From Actinomyces sp. UMB0138 (lineage in GTDB: Bacteria; Bacillota; Negativicutes; Veillonellales; Veillonellaceae), in contig NZ_PKMC01000001.1 of assembly GCF_002849225.1 (NCBI RefSeq), positions 832,476 to 896,475 of the forward strand: DNA of 64,000 nucleotides. The letters run 5' to 3'. The translations under genes were made by a program, and so were the position numbers. The notes beneath the pieces are model-generated. The model saw only the letters and a program-made list of their open reading frames with translations, was not told the origin of the DNA and did no database searches. Positions 35,320 through 44,309 of this stretch are shown piece by piece; within the stretch, counting starts at the first letter, position 1; the number at the start of each line of letters is the position of its first letter.

Positions 35320-37167
35320 TTATTTGGTATTCGCTTCTATTGGGTAAAGTTTCGGTGCTTCAGTGGATGGTTTCACACCCAGCATTCTTAGCGCTGCCCC
35401 TGTGACCTCTGAAAACACGGGTGCGGCGACAACACCGCCGTACACCGAAGTTTGCGGCTTATTTAACACTACGGAAACCGCTACTGCCGGTTTTTCTGCA
35501 GGAGCAGCTCCAACGAAGGAAGCTACTACTCCCCCCGAATCGGCTCCTCCCAAAATTTCGGTAGTACCGGTCTTTCCGGCGGTGCGGTAGCCGGGAACCT
35601 TTGCCAGCTCGGCGGTACCATCCGAGCCGGTCACCGATTCCATCATCCGCATCAAAGTCGCGGCAGTATCGGGTTCCATAGCGCGGGTTGCCTTAGGGGT
35701 ATCTGTCTTATGGACCACTCCGTTTTGATCAGTCCACGAGTCTACGATGCGCGCTGGGATGCGTACTCCCCCGTTCGCTACAGTTGCCATCAACTGGGTT
35801 ACCTGCAGCGGAGAAACAGCAATGCCCTGTCCGAACATGGTGGTATACCGCTGCCTTCCATCCCACTCCTGCGGGGTAGGCACAAGGCCGCCCGTCTCTC
35901 CAGGCATCTCAATTCCTGTGGGCTCGCCCAGGCCTAGCTTCTTCATCATCTGATAACGCGACTTATCTGAGACCAGGTCGCCAATCTGAACAGTACCTAC
36001 GTTGGAAGATTCCGCCAAGACCCCAGAAGCGGTCAGGTTTTGGACGCCATGCTCATGCGAGTCCACAAACTTTTCACCATTTTTCATAGTGATTTCGTAT
36101 GGAATCCGGAAAGTAGACAGTGGAGTAATTTTTCCCTGGTCTAGTGCGGCCGCAAACGTTATCAGTTTGCCGGTGGAACCGGGTTCATACACCGACTGCA
36201 CAACCCGCGACTTGGTAGATTCAGATTTCTCGCGAGCATCCATAGGAGGCAACGCTCCCGAGTCCGCTAAAGCCAGCACCCGTCCCGTAGCTACTTCCAT
36301 AACTACAACGGTCCCCCAGGTAGCACCTGTTTTCTTTACTGCATTGTCCAAGCTAGTTTGCGCCTGCTGGTTGAGGTCTGCATCCAAGGATAGCTTCAAG
36401 CTCTGGCCAGACTGGGCTTCCTTCGTGGTCTCGGCACCGTCGGGAATAATCTGTCCGGTGGGCGCGATTTCGACAGTGCGTTCCCCGTCTTTGCCACCTA
36501 AGACTCCCTCACGGGAAGCTTCGATGCCGGCCGCACCAACGTTCTCTTGGTTCACGAACCCGACTACGGTCGAGGCGGTATTGCCTGCCGGGTAGGACCG
36601 CAAGGTGGTTGTTTCGGAGGTGATTCCTTCAATCTTTAACTCTTTGATCTTACGCCACTTCGCAGGTTCCACATTCCGCGCAATGATCTGATAGCCCGAA
36701 TCGGCAACCAGCATGCCGCCAAGTTCTGCCCTATCTTGCTCCAAGATGGGCGCGAGTTGTCTGGCTGCTTCGACAGGACCGGTACCCATGACCTTTTCCC
36801 TGGCATCTGGTCCCTCGGCAGCCCGAGTGTTGGTGATGACCTTCCCAGCTGAGTTCACGACCTCTTTATGCACGTAAGTGCGCAGCAGGTAAGGGTTGGC
36901 AACAACGTTATACCGCTGCGTCGAGGTAGCAAGAACAGTACCCCGAGCATCTAAAATCTTCCCGCGTTCAGCACGGATCGGATAGGTTACAGTGCGAAGC
37001 TTGGCTGCCTGCGAGGAGAGTGAGGGCCCATCGATCACCTGAATCTTAATCAAGGCCAGCGAGCAAATGCACATGCCCGTAGCCAAAAAGACCACAAGCC
37101 ACCTAGTGCGATCCACCCCTGCGAATCGCTTTAGAACACGGCGCCAAAATTTTCCTCTTGCGGCCAC
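35320..37167 (-). CDS. ftsI: Septal penicillin-binding protein (FtsI/PBP3)
   Basis: A 615-residue class B PBP that cross-links septal peptidoglycan. One N-terminal membrane helix (about 23-44) follows a basic cytoplasmic stretch, then the dimerisation region (PIRAERGKILDARG) and the transpeptidase domain with S331-TGK (SxxK), S387-SN and K532-TG motifs. No C-terminal PASTA domain is present. GTG start 3 bases after the ftsL stop region, no strong ribosome binding site; probably coupled to ftsL. Confidence 0.97.
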   Translation of the reverse strand: MAARGKFWRRVLKRFAGVDRTRWLVVFLATGMCICSLALIKIQVIDGPSLSSQAAKLRTVTYPIRAERGKILDARGTVLATSTQRYNVVANPYLLRTYVHKEVVNSAGKVITNTRAAEGPDAREKVMGTGPVEAARQLAPILEQDRAELGGMLVADSGYQIIARNVEPAKWRKIKELKIEGITSETTTLRSYPAGNTASTVVGFVNQENVGAAGIEASREGVLGGKDGERTVEIAPTGQIIPDGAETTKEAQSGQSLKLSLDADLNQQAQTSLDNAVKKTGATWGTVVVMEVATGRVLALADSGALPPMDAREKSESTKSRVVQSVYEPGSTGKLITFAAALDQGKITPLSTFRIPYEITMKNGEKFVDSHEHGVQNLTASGVLAESSNVGTVQIGDLVSDKSRYQMMKKLGLGEPTGIEMPGETGGLVPTPQEWDGRQRYTTMFGQGIAVSPLQVTQLMATVANGGVRIPARIVDSWTDQNGVVHKTDTPKATRAMEPDTAATLMRMMESVTGSDGTAELAKVPGYRTAGKTGTTEILGGADSGGVVASFVGAAPAEKPAVAVSVVLNKPQTSVYGGVVAAPVFSEVTGAALRMLGVKPSTEAPKLYPIEANTK

Positions 37168-37169
37168 GC

Positions 37170-37553
37170 CTACTGCGCTGCCTTGCCGCCCTCGATCTGC
37201 TTAGAACCGAGGCTTATGTATCCTAACTCCACGGCTGGAACCATACCGTGAGACACCGCGAATTGGCGTAACGAATCGGGAGAAGACAAAGACTCGACCT
37301 GAACCTGCAATTCCTGATTCGCTTCCTCAACTTTGTCCAGCTCGATCTGATCTTCATGCATGGAGTAGGACAGCATAGCCATCTGCGTATTGATAGCCAT
37401 AGGAACCACAATCAAAGCTAAGAGCGCTGCGACTACGCCACCCCAGGTAAGTATCGGGGTTTTTGCCGGCGCAGAGGTTTGCACTACCGAAAGGATCGGC
37501 CTGGCAATCCGACGGGGCCCTTTACGAGGGCGACCAAGTGCGGCCTGAGTCAT
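37170..37553 (-). CDS. ftsL: FtsL-like septum protein
   Basis: A 127-residue bitopic protein: basic Pro-rich cytoplasmic N-terminus, one helix (about 36-58), then a short leucine-zipper coiled coil (EDQIELDKVEEANQELQVQVESL). FtsL/FtsB-type proteins activate FtsWI. Sequence identity to known FtsL is low; the call rests on topology and position between rsmH and ftsI. Confidence 0.85.
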   Translation of the reverse strand: MTQAALGRPRKGPRRIARPILSVVQTSAPAKTPILTWGGVVAALLALIVVPMAINTQMAMLSYSMHEDQIELDKVEEANQELQVQVESLSSPDSLRQFAVSHGMVPAVELGYISLGSKQIEGGKAAQ

Positions 37554-37558
37554 GACCT

Positions 37559-38509
37559 TTACCTTCCTTCACTAATGCGTTCTATGGCGCGCAACCGAAC
37601 TGGTGCGGAACGCGGATTTGTCTTCTGCTCTTCTTCATCGGCCTTTTGCGCTCCAGAGAAGACGAGGTTGAAGTTTGGAGCTAGTTCTGGTGGAACTACT
37701 GGCAAGTCGGGCGGAGCCTGAGAGGTGCTAGCCTCTTTGAAGGCAGCCTTAACTATTCGATCTTCCAAAGATTGGTATGCCTCCACAACCAACCTGCCAC
37801 CCACATTCAGGCTGTTCAGGGCCGCGGGGATAGCATCCTCGAGGATGGACAATTCGTTGTTTACGGCTACGCGTAGAGCCTGAAAAGTCCGCTTCGCAGG
37901 ATTGCCCCCTTTCCTTCTGGCGGGAGCAGGTATGGACGCGCGAACCAAAGCTACTAGTTGCCCAGACCGTTCTATAGGCTCGCTTTCGCGCTTTTTCACG
38001 ATTGCGCCAGCTATCTTGGCAGCAAATTTTTCTTCGCCGTAGACCCGCAGAATCCTAGTCAGTTCCTGTTTGCTAGCTTCTTGCAACAGTGTGGCAGCGG
38101 ATTTCCCCTGCGATGTATCCATGCGCATGTCTAAGTACGTGTCGCGGGAGTAGGCGAAGCCGCGATCGTCCTGATCTAGCTGGAAGGAAGATACTCCCAG
38201 GTCCATCAATATCCCATCGACTTTTCCGCCAGCCTGATCGGCGACATCGCCAATTCGATCGTAGGTGGTGTGAATTGGAGTAAAACTGTCCCCGAAGGGC
38301 GAAAGGCGCTCGCCAGCAATCTGCAAAGCCTGCTCATCTCGGTCTATCCCGTACAAACGGACCTGCGGAAATTCTTTCAAGATGGCTTCGCTGTGGCCAC
38401 CCATGCCAAGGGTGCAATCTACAAAAACGGCACCATCGTGAGCCGCTGGTTCCAGGAGTTCCAGACAGCGTGCAACCATTACCGGCACGTGTCCGTATTC
38501 CTTAGCCAT
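37559..38509 (-). CDS. rsmH: 16S rRNA (cytosine-1402-N4) methyltransferase
   Basis: A 316-residue SAM-dependent enzyme that methylates C1402 in the ribosomal P site. Seen: HVPVMVARCLELL, the SAM loop FVDCTLGMGGHS, ILMDLGVSSFQLD, DRGFAYSRD-YLDMRMD and the C-terminal RAIERI. GGAAGGCGG precedes the ATG. Follows mraZ after a 98-base gap, in which I see no other feature. Confidence 0.98.
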   Translation of the reverse strand: MAKEYGHVPVMVARCLELLEPAAHDGAVFVDCTLGMGGHSEAILKEFPQVRLYGIDRDEQALQIAGERLSPFGDSFTPIHTTYDRIGDVADQAGGKVDGILMDLGVSSFQLDQDDRGFAYSRDTYLDMRMDTSQGKSAATLLQEASKQELTRILRVYGEEKFAAKIAGAIVKKRESEPIERSGQLVALVRASIPAPARRKGGNPAKRTFQALRVAVNNELSILEDAIPAALNSLNVGGRLVVEAYQSLEDRIVKAAFKEASTSQAPPDLPVVPPELAPNFNLVFSGAQKADEEEQKTNPRSAPVRLRAIERISEGR

Positions 38510-38607
38510 GTAGACCGCCTTCCGTCAGGCCATAAGCTTGGATCCCCTCCGCTCTCTGAAGCCGGGGAAGTGGCCTCAGAAATCGGAGAGAAACCGAACC
38601 TATGCCC

Positions 38608-39039
38608 CTAGAACAAACCTGGGATTACCTCTTCAGCAGTGTCCGAGAACGCCTGCTCATGTTCCGCTAGGTACTTCTGCCAAGAAGCTTGATCCCAAAT
38701 CTCGATTCGAGATCCGGCACCAATCACCGTTACGTCTCGCTTCAACCCCGCATAGGTGCGAAGTAACGCGGGAATGGTGATTCTTCCCTGCTTATCCGGT
38801 TTGTCGTCCATCGCTCCCGAGAGCATGATCCTGACGAAATCTCTAGCCTGCCTACTGGAGATAGGCGCCCGGCGGAGCTCTTCGTACATGTTTGCGAATT
38901 CCTGGGAGGTGAACATGTATAAGCAGCGATCCTGGCCCCTGGTTAGGACCAAGCCGTTTGAAAGTTCCTCGCGGTAGCGGGAAGGCAGAATGAGGCGCCC
39001 CTTGTCATCGAGCTTTGGCTCAGCTGTACCAAGGAACAC
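38608..39039 (-). CDS. mraZ: Transcriptional regulator MraZ
   Basis: A 143-residue protein with two AbrB-like half-domains: [17 protein letters not shown] near the N-terminus and [18 protein letters not shown] in the second half, each with the DxxGRxxxP pattern. MraZ forms rings and represses the dcw operon. The longest frame starts at 39078. I use the GTG at 39039 because it gives the family start (VFLGT) and has GAGGAGG 5 bases upstream. The region directly before it holds four phased repeats that are probably its own operator. Confidence 0.95.
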   Translation of the reverse strand: MFLGTAEPKLDDKGRLILPSRYREELSNGLVLTRGQDRCLYMFTSQEFANMYEELRRAPISSRQARDFVRIMLSGAMDDKPDKQGRITIPALLRTYAGLKRDVTVIGAGSRIEIWDQASWQKYLAEHEQAFSDTAEEVIPGLF

Positions 39040-39052
39040 ACGCACCTCCTCA

Positions 39053-39086
39053 CCGCTGAGCTCCACTTTACTCCACAATCAACCAC
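39053..39086 (-). promoter_or_regulatory. MraZ-box operator: four GTGG-type repeats with 10-bp period
   Basis: On the minus strand GTGG occurs at 39086-39083, 39076-39073 and 39066-39063, and GCGG at 39056-39053, each exactly 10 bp apart, 14 to 47 bases upstream of the mraZ start. This matches the known MraZ operator design of short TGGG-like direct repeats on one helix face. Confidence 0.75.
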
Positions 39087-39158
39087 ATTGTGAAGCTAAT
39101 CCTCCATTTTTCGCATTTCTGCCTAGATCAAACATCTACTGAACAGCTAATTTACCGA

Positions 39159-39195
39159 ATGGAGTGAAGTGGAGTAAAAATCCATACATAGTGGA
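39159..39195 (+). repeat. Second GTGG-type repeat cluster, opposite orientation
   Basis: On the plus strand ATGGA (39159-39163) and GTGGA (39169-39173) are 10 bp apart, and another GTGGA is at 39191-39195. About 75 bp upstream of the first cluster. May be an auxiliary MraZ site allowing DNA looping. Confidence 0.45.
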
Positions 39196-39232
39196 GGACG
39201 ACTGGCCACCCAGAGGGGTGGCAGTTAAAAAT

Positions 39233-39265
39233 AAAAAGAGGGGAAGACTCTGCGTCTTCCCCTCT
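39233..39265 (-). terminator. Intrinsic terminator after the DUF3040 gene
   Basis: A 12-bp stem (39237-39248 with 39254-39265), 5-base loop, followed on the minus strand by TTTTATTTTT-like sequence. It isolates the DUF3040 transcript from the mraZ promoter. Confidence 0.9.
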
Positions 39266-39280
39266 CTACGAAACTACTTA

Positions 39281-39673
39281 CTAGTAGCGGCCAGATTCGC
39301 CCTGACCGCGGCGTTCCCATTTTTGCTGTTGCTTCTTCATAAAAGCAGATGAGGATGCACCCCTAGCCGTCTTTCCAGAAAGCTTCGCAACAACTTTTCT
39401 GTTCCAAGGCAGGGTGATTCCAAATACCATTACCAAGAATCCAACTACCGCCAGCGCCATGGCCGGCCACGTATACCCGAGTGACACCGCAACCACAATG
39501 ATCACCAATCCAAGAAGTGTCACGACACCCATAGCTGCCATAACCCTAGGAGGCGTCTTCCTTGGTGAGTTAGGAGCCTCTTTCGCCATGGCGGCATCGA
39601 AGGAAGGATCGCCCTCGCGCAGCTGGGCTTCCAAATCCGCAAGGACCTGCTTTTCGTAGTCAGACAGTCCCAT
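39281..39673 (-). CDS. DUF3040 membrane protein
   Basis: A 130-residue protein of the actinobacterial DUF3040 family: N-terminal GLSDYEKQVLADLEAQLREGDPSF, two adjacent helices (about 43-63 and 66-85) and a basic C-terminal tail. The family is found just upstream of mraZ in many actinobacteria; the function is unknown. The longest frame adds 51 residues from within dinB; the ATG at 39673 has GAAGGAAGG upstream and is chosen. Confidence 0.9.
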   Translation of the reverse strand: MGLSDYEKQVLADLEAQLREGDPSFDAAMAKEAPNSPRKTPPRVMAAMGVVTLLGLVIIVVAVSLGYTWPAMALAVVGFLVMVFGITLPWNRKVVAKLSGKTARGASSSAFMKKQQQKWERRGQGESGRY

Positions 39674-39728
39674 GACACCTTCCTTCGCTATAAATGTGTC
39701 TTCACTCTCAGGATAGAGCATTACCGCC

Positions 39729-40964
39729 CTATTTCCCCAACTCGTTCCTTTCCTTCCGGTCACCCAGCAGCGACGCGGGCCGCAAAGCGCTGGCGCCAAA
39801 TCGGGCCGCAATTCCGTCCATCGCACTCTCGGCTGCCCGGCGCGTATCTTGGCCGTCGATGGTTAGCTGTATTCCGACCTCTGCCGAAACTAGCCCTTCG
39901 ACACGCAGACCAACCAGCCTATAGCCACCGGTTGGCAATGGCACAGAATGCGCCAAAGTGCGCGCCACCTTATAGATATCTGCACCTAGATCAGTTGCCG
40001 GCACGGTTTTTGACCTAGTCACTGTTCTAAAGTCGGCACCGCGCAACTTGACCACGATTGTCTGCCCCTGCCATTTTGCGGCGCGTAGCTTAGCAGCGCA
40101 CTCGTGTGCCTGCGCTAAAAGCACTTCTTCTAACCTAGGGAATGCGGTTACATTTTGTTCGAAGGTAACCTCAGTACCGATCGACTTTTCGGGGCCGCTC
40201 TCGCCTACCTTTGACGCATCAATTCCCAAACTAATCTGTGCCAGTCTTGCCCCTGCCGCTTTTCCTACCTTGCGCTGCAGATCAGACTCGGGAACCTGCG
40301 CCAACTGGCCAATAGTACGAACGCCAGACCGCAGCAAAATCTCTTGGACCCTCTTTCCCACTCCAGGAAGTGCACCTACGGGCAAATCATGTAGGAACGC
40401 GGACACAGCGGTATCTGGAACCAGTAATATCCCGTCGGGCTTCGCATGCGAGGACGCAATTTTTGCTACCAATTTCGAGGGCGCAATGCCTACCGATGCC
40501 GCAATCCCCAGTTCGGTTTTGATGCGACGGCGAAGAGCAATTGCGATCTGCGTGGAGGAGCCAAATATCTTTCGGACTCCAGACACGTCCAGGTAAGCTT
40601 CATCCACGCTTACCTTCTGAAACGCAGGAGTATAGGAAGACAAGATCTTCATTACCTCGGCCGACACCTGGGAGTACACCCCTTTGCGGGTGGGCAACAC
40701 CACCGCCCTGGGGCAAAGGCGAACTGCACGCGACACCGGCATGCCGGCATGCACGCCGTAGGCCCGCGCTTCGTAGGTAGCAGAAGTGACTACGCCCCTG
40801 TTCGAGTGCCCACCGACAATCAGAGGCTTTCCTACCAGTTCCGGATGATCCAGCAGTTCGACGGAAGCGAAAAAACAATCCATGTCGACGTGCAAGATAT
40901 TGGCATGCGAGTCGTCTTTTCCCCACCCATGCCTGGCACTGGCTAGCCTAGGCGAATTAGACAT
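39729..40964 (-). CDS. dinB: DNA polymerase IV (Y family)
   Basis: A 411-residue translesion polymerase. Seen: ILHVDMDCFFASVE with the first catalytic Asp, the YEARAYGV motif, SVDEAYLDVSG with the Asp-Glu pair, GIAPSKLVAKIAS, and the LPGVGKR helix-hairpin-helix. No beta-clamp pentapeptide was obvious at the very C-terminus. No SOS box is visible upstream; it is 3 bases downstream of the PAC2 gene and probably co-transcribed with it. Confidence 0.95.
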   Translation of the reverse strand: MSNSPRLASARHGWGKDDSHANILHVDMDCFFASVELLDHPELVGKPLIVGGHSNRGVVTSATYEARAYGVHAGMPVSRAVRLCPRAVVLPTRKGVYSQVSAEVMKILSSYTPAFQKVSVDEAYLDVSGVRKIFGSSTQIAIALRRRIKTELGIAASVGIAPSKLVAKIASSHAKPDGILLVPDTAVSAFLHDLPVGALPGVGKRVQEILLRSGVRTIGQLAQVPESDLQRKVGKAAGARLAQISLGIDASKVGESGPEKSIGTEVTFEQNVTAFPRLEEVLLAQAHECAAKLRAAKWQGQTIVVKLRGADFRTVTRSKTVPATDLGADIYKVARTLAHSVPLPTGGYRLVGLRVEGLVSAEVGIQLTIDGQDTRRAAESAMDGIAARFGASALRPASLLGDRKERNELGK

Positions 40965-40967
40965 TAC

Positions 40968-41939
40968 TTAGGCTGATTTGCTGGGGCCATCTACCGGCCC
41001 ATCAGCGCGGTGACGCCCCTTCGGCTTAGGTGGCACTGCAGTCTGGCCCTGGTCGGCACGCTGCTGGTCGGTATTGCGCAAAAAGTCTTCGAAACGCTCG
41101 GCAAGATCGTCCCCGCTGGGGATTTTCACTGGTGAATCGGAAACTTGCAATTGCGAAATATCCAACGAATCGACGCGCTGCTCCAGTTGGGCGATGACGC
41201 CGCCAATCTCAGCAGATTCCTGCACTTCCAGGTCAAGCCTCTTTGAGAGCATGTCAGAAGCGGCAGCCAAATCACCAATTGGCAAATCCAGTCCAGTAAG
41301 ATCGCTGATTCGCGAAATTAACGCTGTTGCTGCAGCCGGGTAGTCAGAGTCCATCACGTAGTAGGGCACCCCTACCGTAAGACCAATGGAATCGATCCCC
41401 TGCTGCCCCAGGCTGTACTGCAGGAACATTCCCATGGAAGCGGAAAACTGCATGGTGCCGATTTGCTCGTCTTGCGGAGGCAGTAGATCCGGACGCGTTC
41501 CAGTCTGGTTCACTAGCGGAGGACGCGTGTGCGGAGTGGCAGCTGGCAACCCCAGGACGTTAATAGCGGTCTCGACTCCCACCTCTTTGGCATACTCGGA
41601 TACCACTTGGGCGAACTCATTCCAACGCAGATCCGGCTCAGGCCCGTGCAAGATCAAGATTTCTTGTCCCGAATAATCGGTAACCTTGTCGATGGCGATT
41701 TCAGGAGGCTCCATATCCGTTACAGTCCATTGGGACAAAGTCGCCAAGGGACGGCGGGCACGATAATCGACAAGTTTGTCTGTATCGAAAGTCACTACGC
41801 GCTCTGCCTGCAAAGATGGCAGCAATTGTTCTAGCGTAAGCCGGCCGGCGTGTCCCGCATCAATAGCGCCATACATGTGGTGGAGCATAACCCGCGAGCG
41901 CACCGGCACATCAGAGATCTGAGAGATTAGCTCTGTCAT
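40968..41939 (-). CDS. PAC2-family protein
   Basis: A 323-residue protein of the PAC2 (proteasome assembly chaperone 2-like) family found in actinobacteria. Seen: the VTFDTDKLVDYRARRP segment typical of the family, the LILHGPEPDLRWNEFA strand, VLGLPAATPHTRPP and GVPYYVMDSDYPAAA. The C-terminus is a helical tail with basic KPKGRHRADG end. Biochemical role is unknown; there is no proteasome gene in the window. The ATG at 41939 has GGAGG 6 bases upstream, better than the GTG at 41951. Divergent from helD across a region with repeated palindromic motifs. Confidence 0.88.
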   Translation of the reverse strand: MTELISQISDVPVRSRVMLHHMYGAIDAGHAGRLTLEQLLPSLQAERVVTFDTDKLVDYRARRPLATLSQWTVTDMEPPEIAIDKVTDYSGQEILILHGPEPDLRWNEFAQVVSEYAKEVGVETAINVLGLPAATPHTRPPLVNQTGTRPDLLPPQDEQIGTMQFSASMGMFLQYSLGQQGIDSIGLTVGVPYYVMDSDYPAAATALISRISDLTGLDLPIGDLAAASDMLSKRLDLEVQESAEIGGVIAQLEQRVDSLDISQLQVSDSPVKIPSGDDLAERFEDFLRNTDQQRADQGQTAVPPKPKGRHRADGPVDGPSKSA

Positions 41940-41977
41940 TTTTACCTCCACCTTCTTTAGCTATTAGCCTATATGTT

Positions 41978-42058
41978 CTGTCTGACAGTTGATGTCCCAA
42001 CATGACCAACTATCATTTTGGTCTGACACAATAGGTTAACTTTCAATCTGTCTAACAA
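41978..42058. promoter_or_regulatory. Three-copy TGTCTGACA-like operator between PAC2 gene and helD
   Basis: CTGTCTGACAG (41978-41988, a perfect 5-1-5 palindrome), GGTCTGACA (42020-42028) and CTGTCTAACAA (42048-42058), centred at 41983, 42024 and 42053. GACCAA/TTGGTC arms (42004-42009, 42018-42023) form another inverted repeat around the second copy. Probably binding sites of an unidentified regulator in this divergent promoter region. Confidence 0.45.
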
Positions 42059-42089
42059 GAAACTTACTACCGTTATTCCAAGGATAAGC

Positions 42090-44258
42090 GTGACTTCTAC
42101 CCCAATGGACCAAGAGCAGCCCGCAGTCGATCGTGCCTACCGGGCACTTGACGCAGCTCGGTCTAGCTACCGACGCCAACAGCGCAAGGCTGAGGCCGCA
42201 GGAGCTCAAGGGTCTCCTCAGGCCCGCTCTGAACGAGATGCAATCGCAGCTCATTTTGGTGATCAGGCGACTCGCTTGGAGCAGGTGGAAGACAAGCTTG
42301 TGTTTGGCAGATTGGATATGACATCCGATCATGCCCCTTCGCCTCGCTACATTGGCAGGGTGGGTCTTTCCGAGGAGGGCAAGACCATTTTGGTTGATTG
42401 GCGCGCACGGGCCGCTACCCCGTTTTATCGGGCTACTCCCGCCCATCATGAGGGCGTGGTCAGGCGTCGCCATATCGGCACGAAGCTGCGGAAAGTGGTC
42501 TCGGTTGAGGACGATCTTTTCGATGTGTCAGCTTCCGAAAATGTTTCCTTGGCAGGCGAGGGCGCCCTTTTCGCCGCGATGAATTCTGCGCGCGGTGGTC
42601 ATATGGGCGACATTGTGACTACCATTCAGGCAGAGCAGGACGAGGTTATTCGTTCTGAGGCTAAAGAACTTCTAGTGGTTCAGGGCGGCCCGGGCACGGG
42701 CAAGACTGCTGTAGCGCTACATCGCGCGGCTTATCTACTGTATTCAGAACGCGAGAAGCTGCAACGGTCAGGGGTGCTTATTGTTGGCCCATCCAGGCGT
42801 TTCTTGCGGTATATCGAACAGGTATTGCCGGCATTGGGGGAAACGGGTGTCGTCTCTGTAACGATGGGTGACCTGCTCCCAGGTATTAGCGCCGTTTCCC
42901 ATGACAGTGACGCCCTCGCGCGTCTAAAGGGCTCCCTAGAATGGATAAAAATCGCGAAGAGGGCGGTAGCTTCCAGGCGTCGCATTCCGGAGGCTCCCAT
43001 AACGATGCGCGTATCCGGCGTGACCGTCACTCTTCTTCCAGAGGACGTGAAGGCTGCTGCTCGGCGGGCAAAACAAGCATCTAGAGCGCACAATGTGGCG
43101 CGCACTACCTTCGCCCTCACGCTGCTAGAAAAACTCACCGATAGCTACCTGGCCGCAGACGAAAATCTAAGTTCGTCTGACAGGGCTTGGGTGCGTGAAG
43201 AACTGCGCACGAACATTGATGTAAAGCGCAATATCAACCTGTGCTGGATGCCCGAGTCCGCCACTGCCCTACTCCGCAAGCTCTATTCACGCCCGCAGCT
43301 CCTAGCAGCATGCGCCCCCAGTTTCACCGCCGAGCAAGTTGCCGCTCTGCAGCGGCCAACCGATGCTGCTTTTACGGTAGAGGACATTCCCATCCTCGAC
43401 GAACTGGCAGAGTTGTTGGGCCCTTCAGATGTGTTTGCTGCGGCAGCCCGCGAGCGCGTTGCTAGGCAAGAACAGGCCATAGCGAGGGCGCAGCAAGCCC
43501 TGGATATGGATGGCCTGGGCGGAGGGATCGTGAATGCCCAGCTACTCGCGGAACGCACACAGGGGCAGGCTGATTCTTCGACATTGGCAGAGAAGGCCCG
43601 AGCCGACAGGTCCTGGACTTTTGGCCACATAGTCGTAGATGAGGCGCAGGAGCTCTCGCCCCTAGCATGGGCTGCTTTGCTCAGGCGCTGTCCCTCTCGC
43701 TCGTTCACAGTGGTAGGCGACCTAGCACAAAGGACGGGAACCAGTGCGAAAGATTGGACGGAAATCCTTGGGCCAGCTGCCCGCGGATACTCCGGTACGG
43801 CTATCTTGTCGATTTGCTACCGCACCCCACAAACCATTATGGAGGCAGCTGAAAAAGTCGCCCGCGCCCTCGGCAGACCAATCGACTACCCGGTAAAGGC
43901 CGTCCGCGACCTACCAGATTGTCTGCGATTGCACCAGAGTGAAGGCCTTGCGCGCAGTGTCAGTCAGCTTGCCCAAATTGCCTGCGAAGAGCTGGACTTA
44001 GAGCACGGCACGGGGCAGGGCCAGGTGGCAGTCATTGCCGAAAAAGAGATAAGGCAGAAACTGACTTTCTCGGATCCACGTATCAACGTTCTTTCTGCCC
44101 GCGCCTCGAAGGGACTGGAATACGACGTAGTCATCCTGGTTGAACCTATCCAGATGCAGGATCGTCCTGGGGATCTATACGTAGCAATGACTAGGCCAAC
44201 TAAGAGACTCGAGGTCGTCTATTCTGAAAAACTGCCAGAAGGATTCACTTCTAAATAG
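42090..44258 (+). CDS. HelD-like RNA polymerase-associated helicase
   Basis: A 722-residue superfamily 1 (UvrD/Rep-like) ATPase of the HelD type. An N-terminal coiled-coil arm (about 10-70) comes first, then VDWRARAATPFYRATPAHHEG, a segment typical of HelD, Walker A GGPGTGKT (199-206), HIVVDEAQELSPLAW (Walker B), VVGDLAQRTG and a C-terminal LSARASKGLEYD with VAMTRPTKRL. HelD proteins strip stalled RNA polymerase from DNA and help recycle it; in mycobacteria some give rifampicin tolerance. GTG start with AAGGATAAGC upstream. Divergent from the PAC2 gene. Confidence 0.88.
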   Translation: MTSTPMDQEQPAVDRAYRALDAARSSYRRQQRKAEAAGAQGSPQARSERDAIAAHFGDQATRLEQVEDKLVFGRLDMTSDHAPSPRYIGRVGLSEEGKTILVDWRARAATPFYRATPAHHEGVVRRRHIGTKLRKVVSVEDDLFDVSASENVSLAGEGALFAAMNSARGGHMGDIVTTIQAEQDEVIRSEAKELLVVQGGPGTGKTAVALHRAAYLLYSEREKLQRSGVLIVGPSRRFLRYIEQVLPALGETGVVSVTMGDLLPGISAVSHDSDALARLKGSLEWIKIAKRAVASRRRIPEAPITMRVSGVTVTLLPEDVKAAARRAKQASRAHNVARTTFALTLLEKLTDSYLAADENLSSSDRAWVREELRTNIDVKRNINLCWMPESATALLRKLYSRPQLLAACAPSFTAEQVAALQRPTDAAFTVEDIPILDELAELLGPSDVFAAAARERVARQEQAIARAQQALDMDGLGGGIVNAQLLAERTQGQADSSTLAEKARADRSWTFGHIVVDEAQELSPLAWAALLRRCPSRSFTVVGDLAQRTGTSAKDWTEILGPAARGYSGTAILSICYRTPQTIMEAAEKVARALGRPIDYPVKAVRDLPDCLRLHQSEGLARSVSQLAQIACEELDLEHGTGQGQVAVIAEKEIRQKLTFSDPRINVLSARASKGLEYDVVILVEPIQMQDRPGDLYVAMTRPTKRLEVVYSEKLPEGFTSK

Positions 44259-44309
44259 TTTTTCGACAAACCGCTTGCTCAGCACACTTTGCGATGACAC
44301 TATTTATAC

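Noticed and set aside
38534..38545. Adjacent HindIII and BamHI sites (AAGCTTGGATCC) in the rsmH-mraZ gap, resembling a cloning junction
   Set aside because: Flanking sequence is natural dcw DNA in expected order; twelve bases by chance are not evidence of vector sequence.
39164..39352. 62-codon open frame on the plus strand in the mraZ-DUF3040 gap
   Set aside because: It starts within the repeat cluster, runs through a terminator hairpin and into DUF3040 antisense; no domain.
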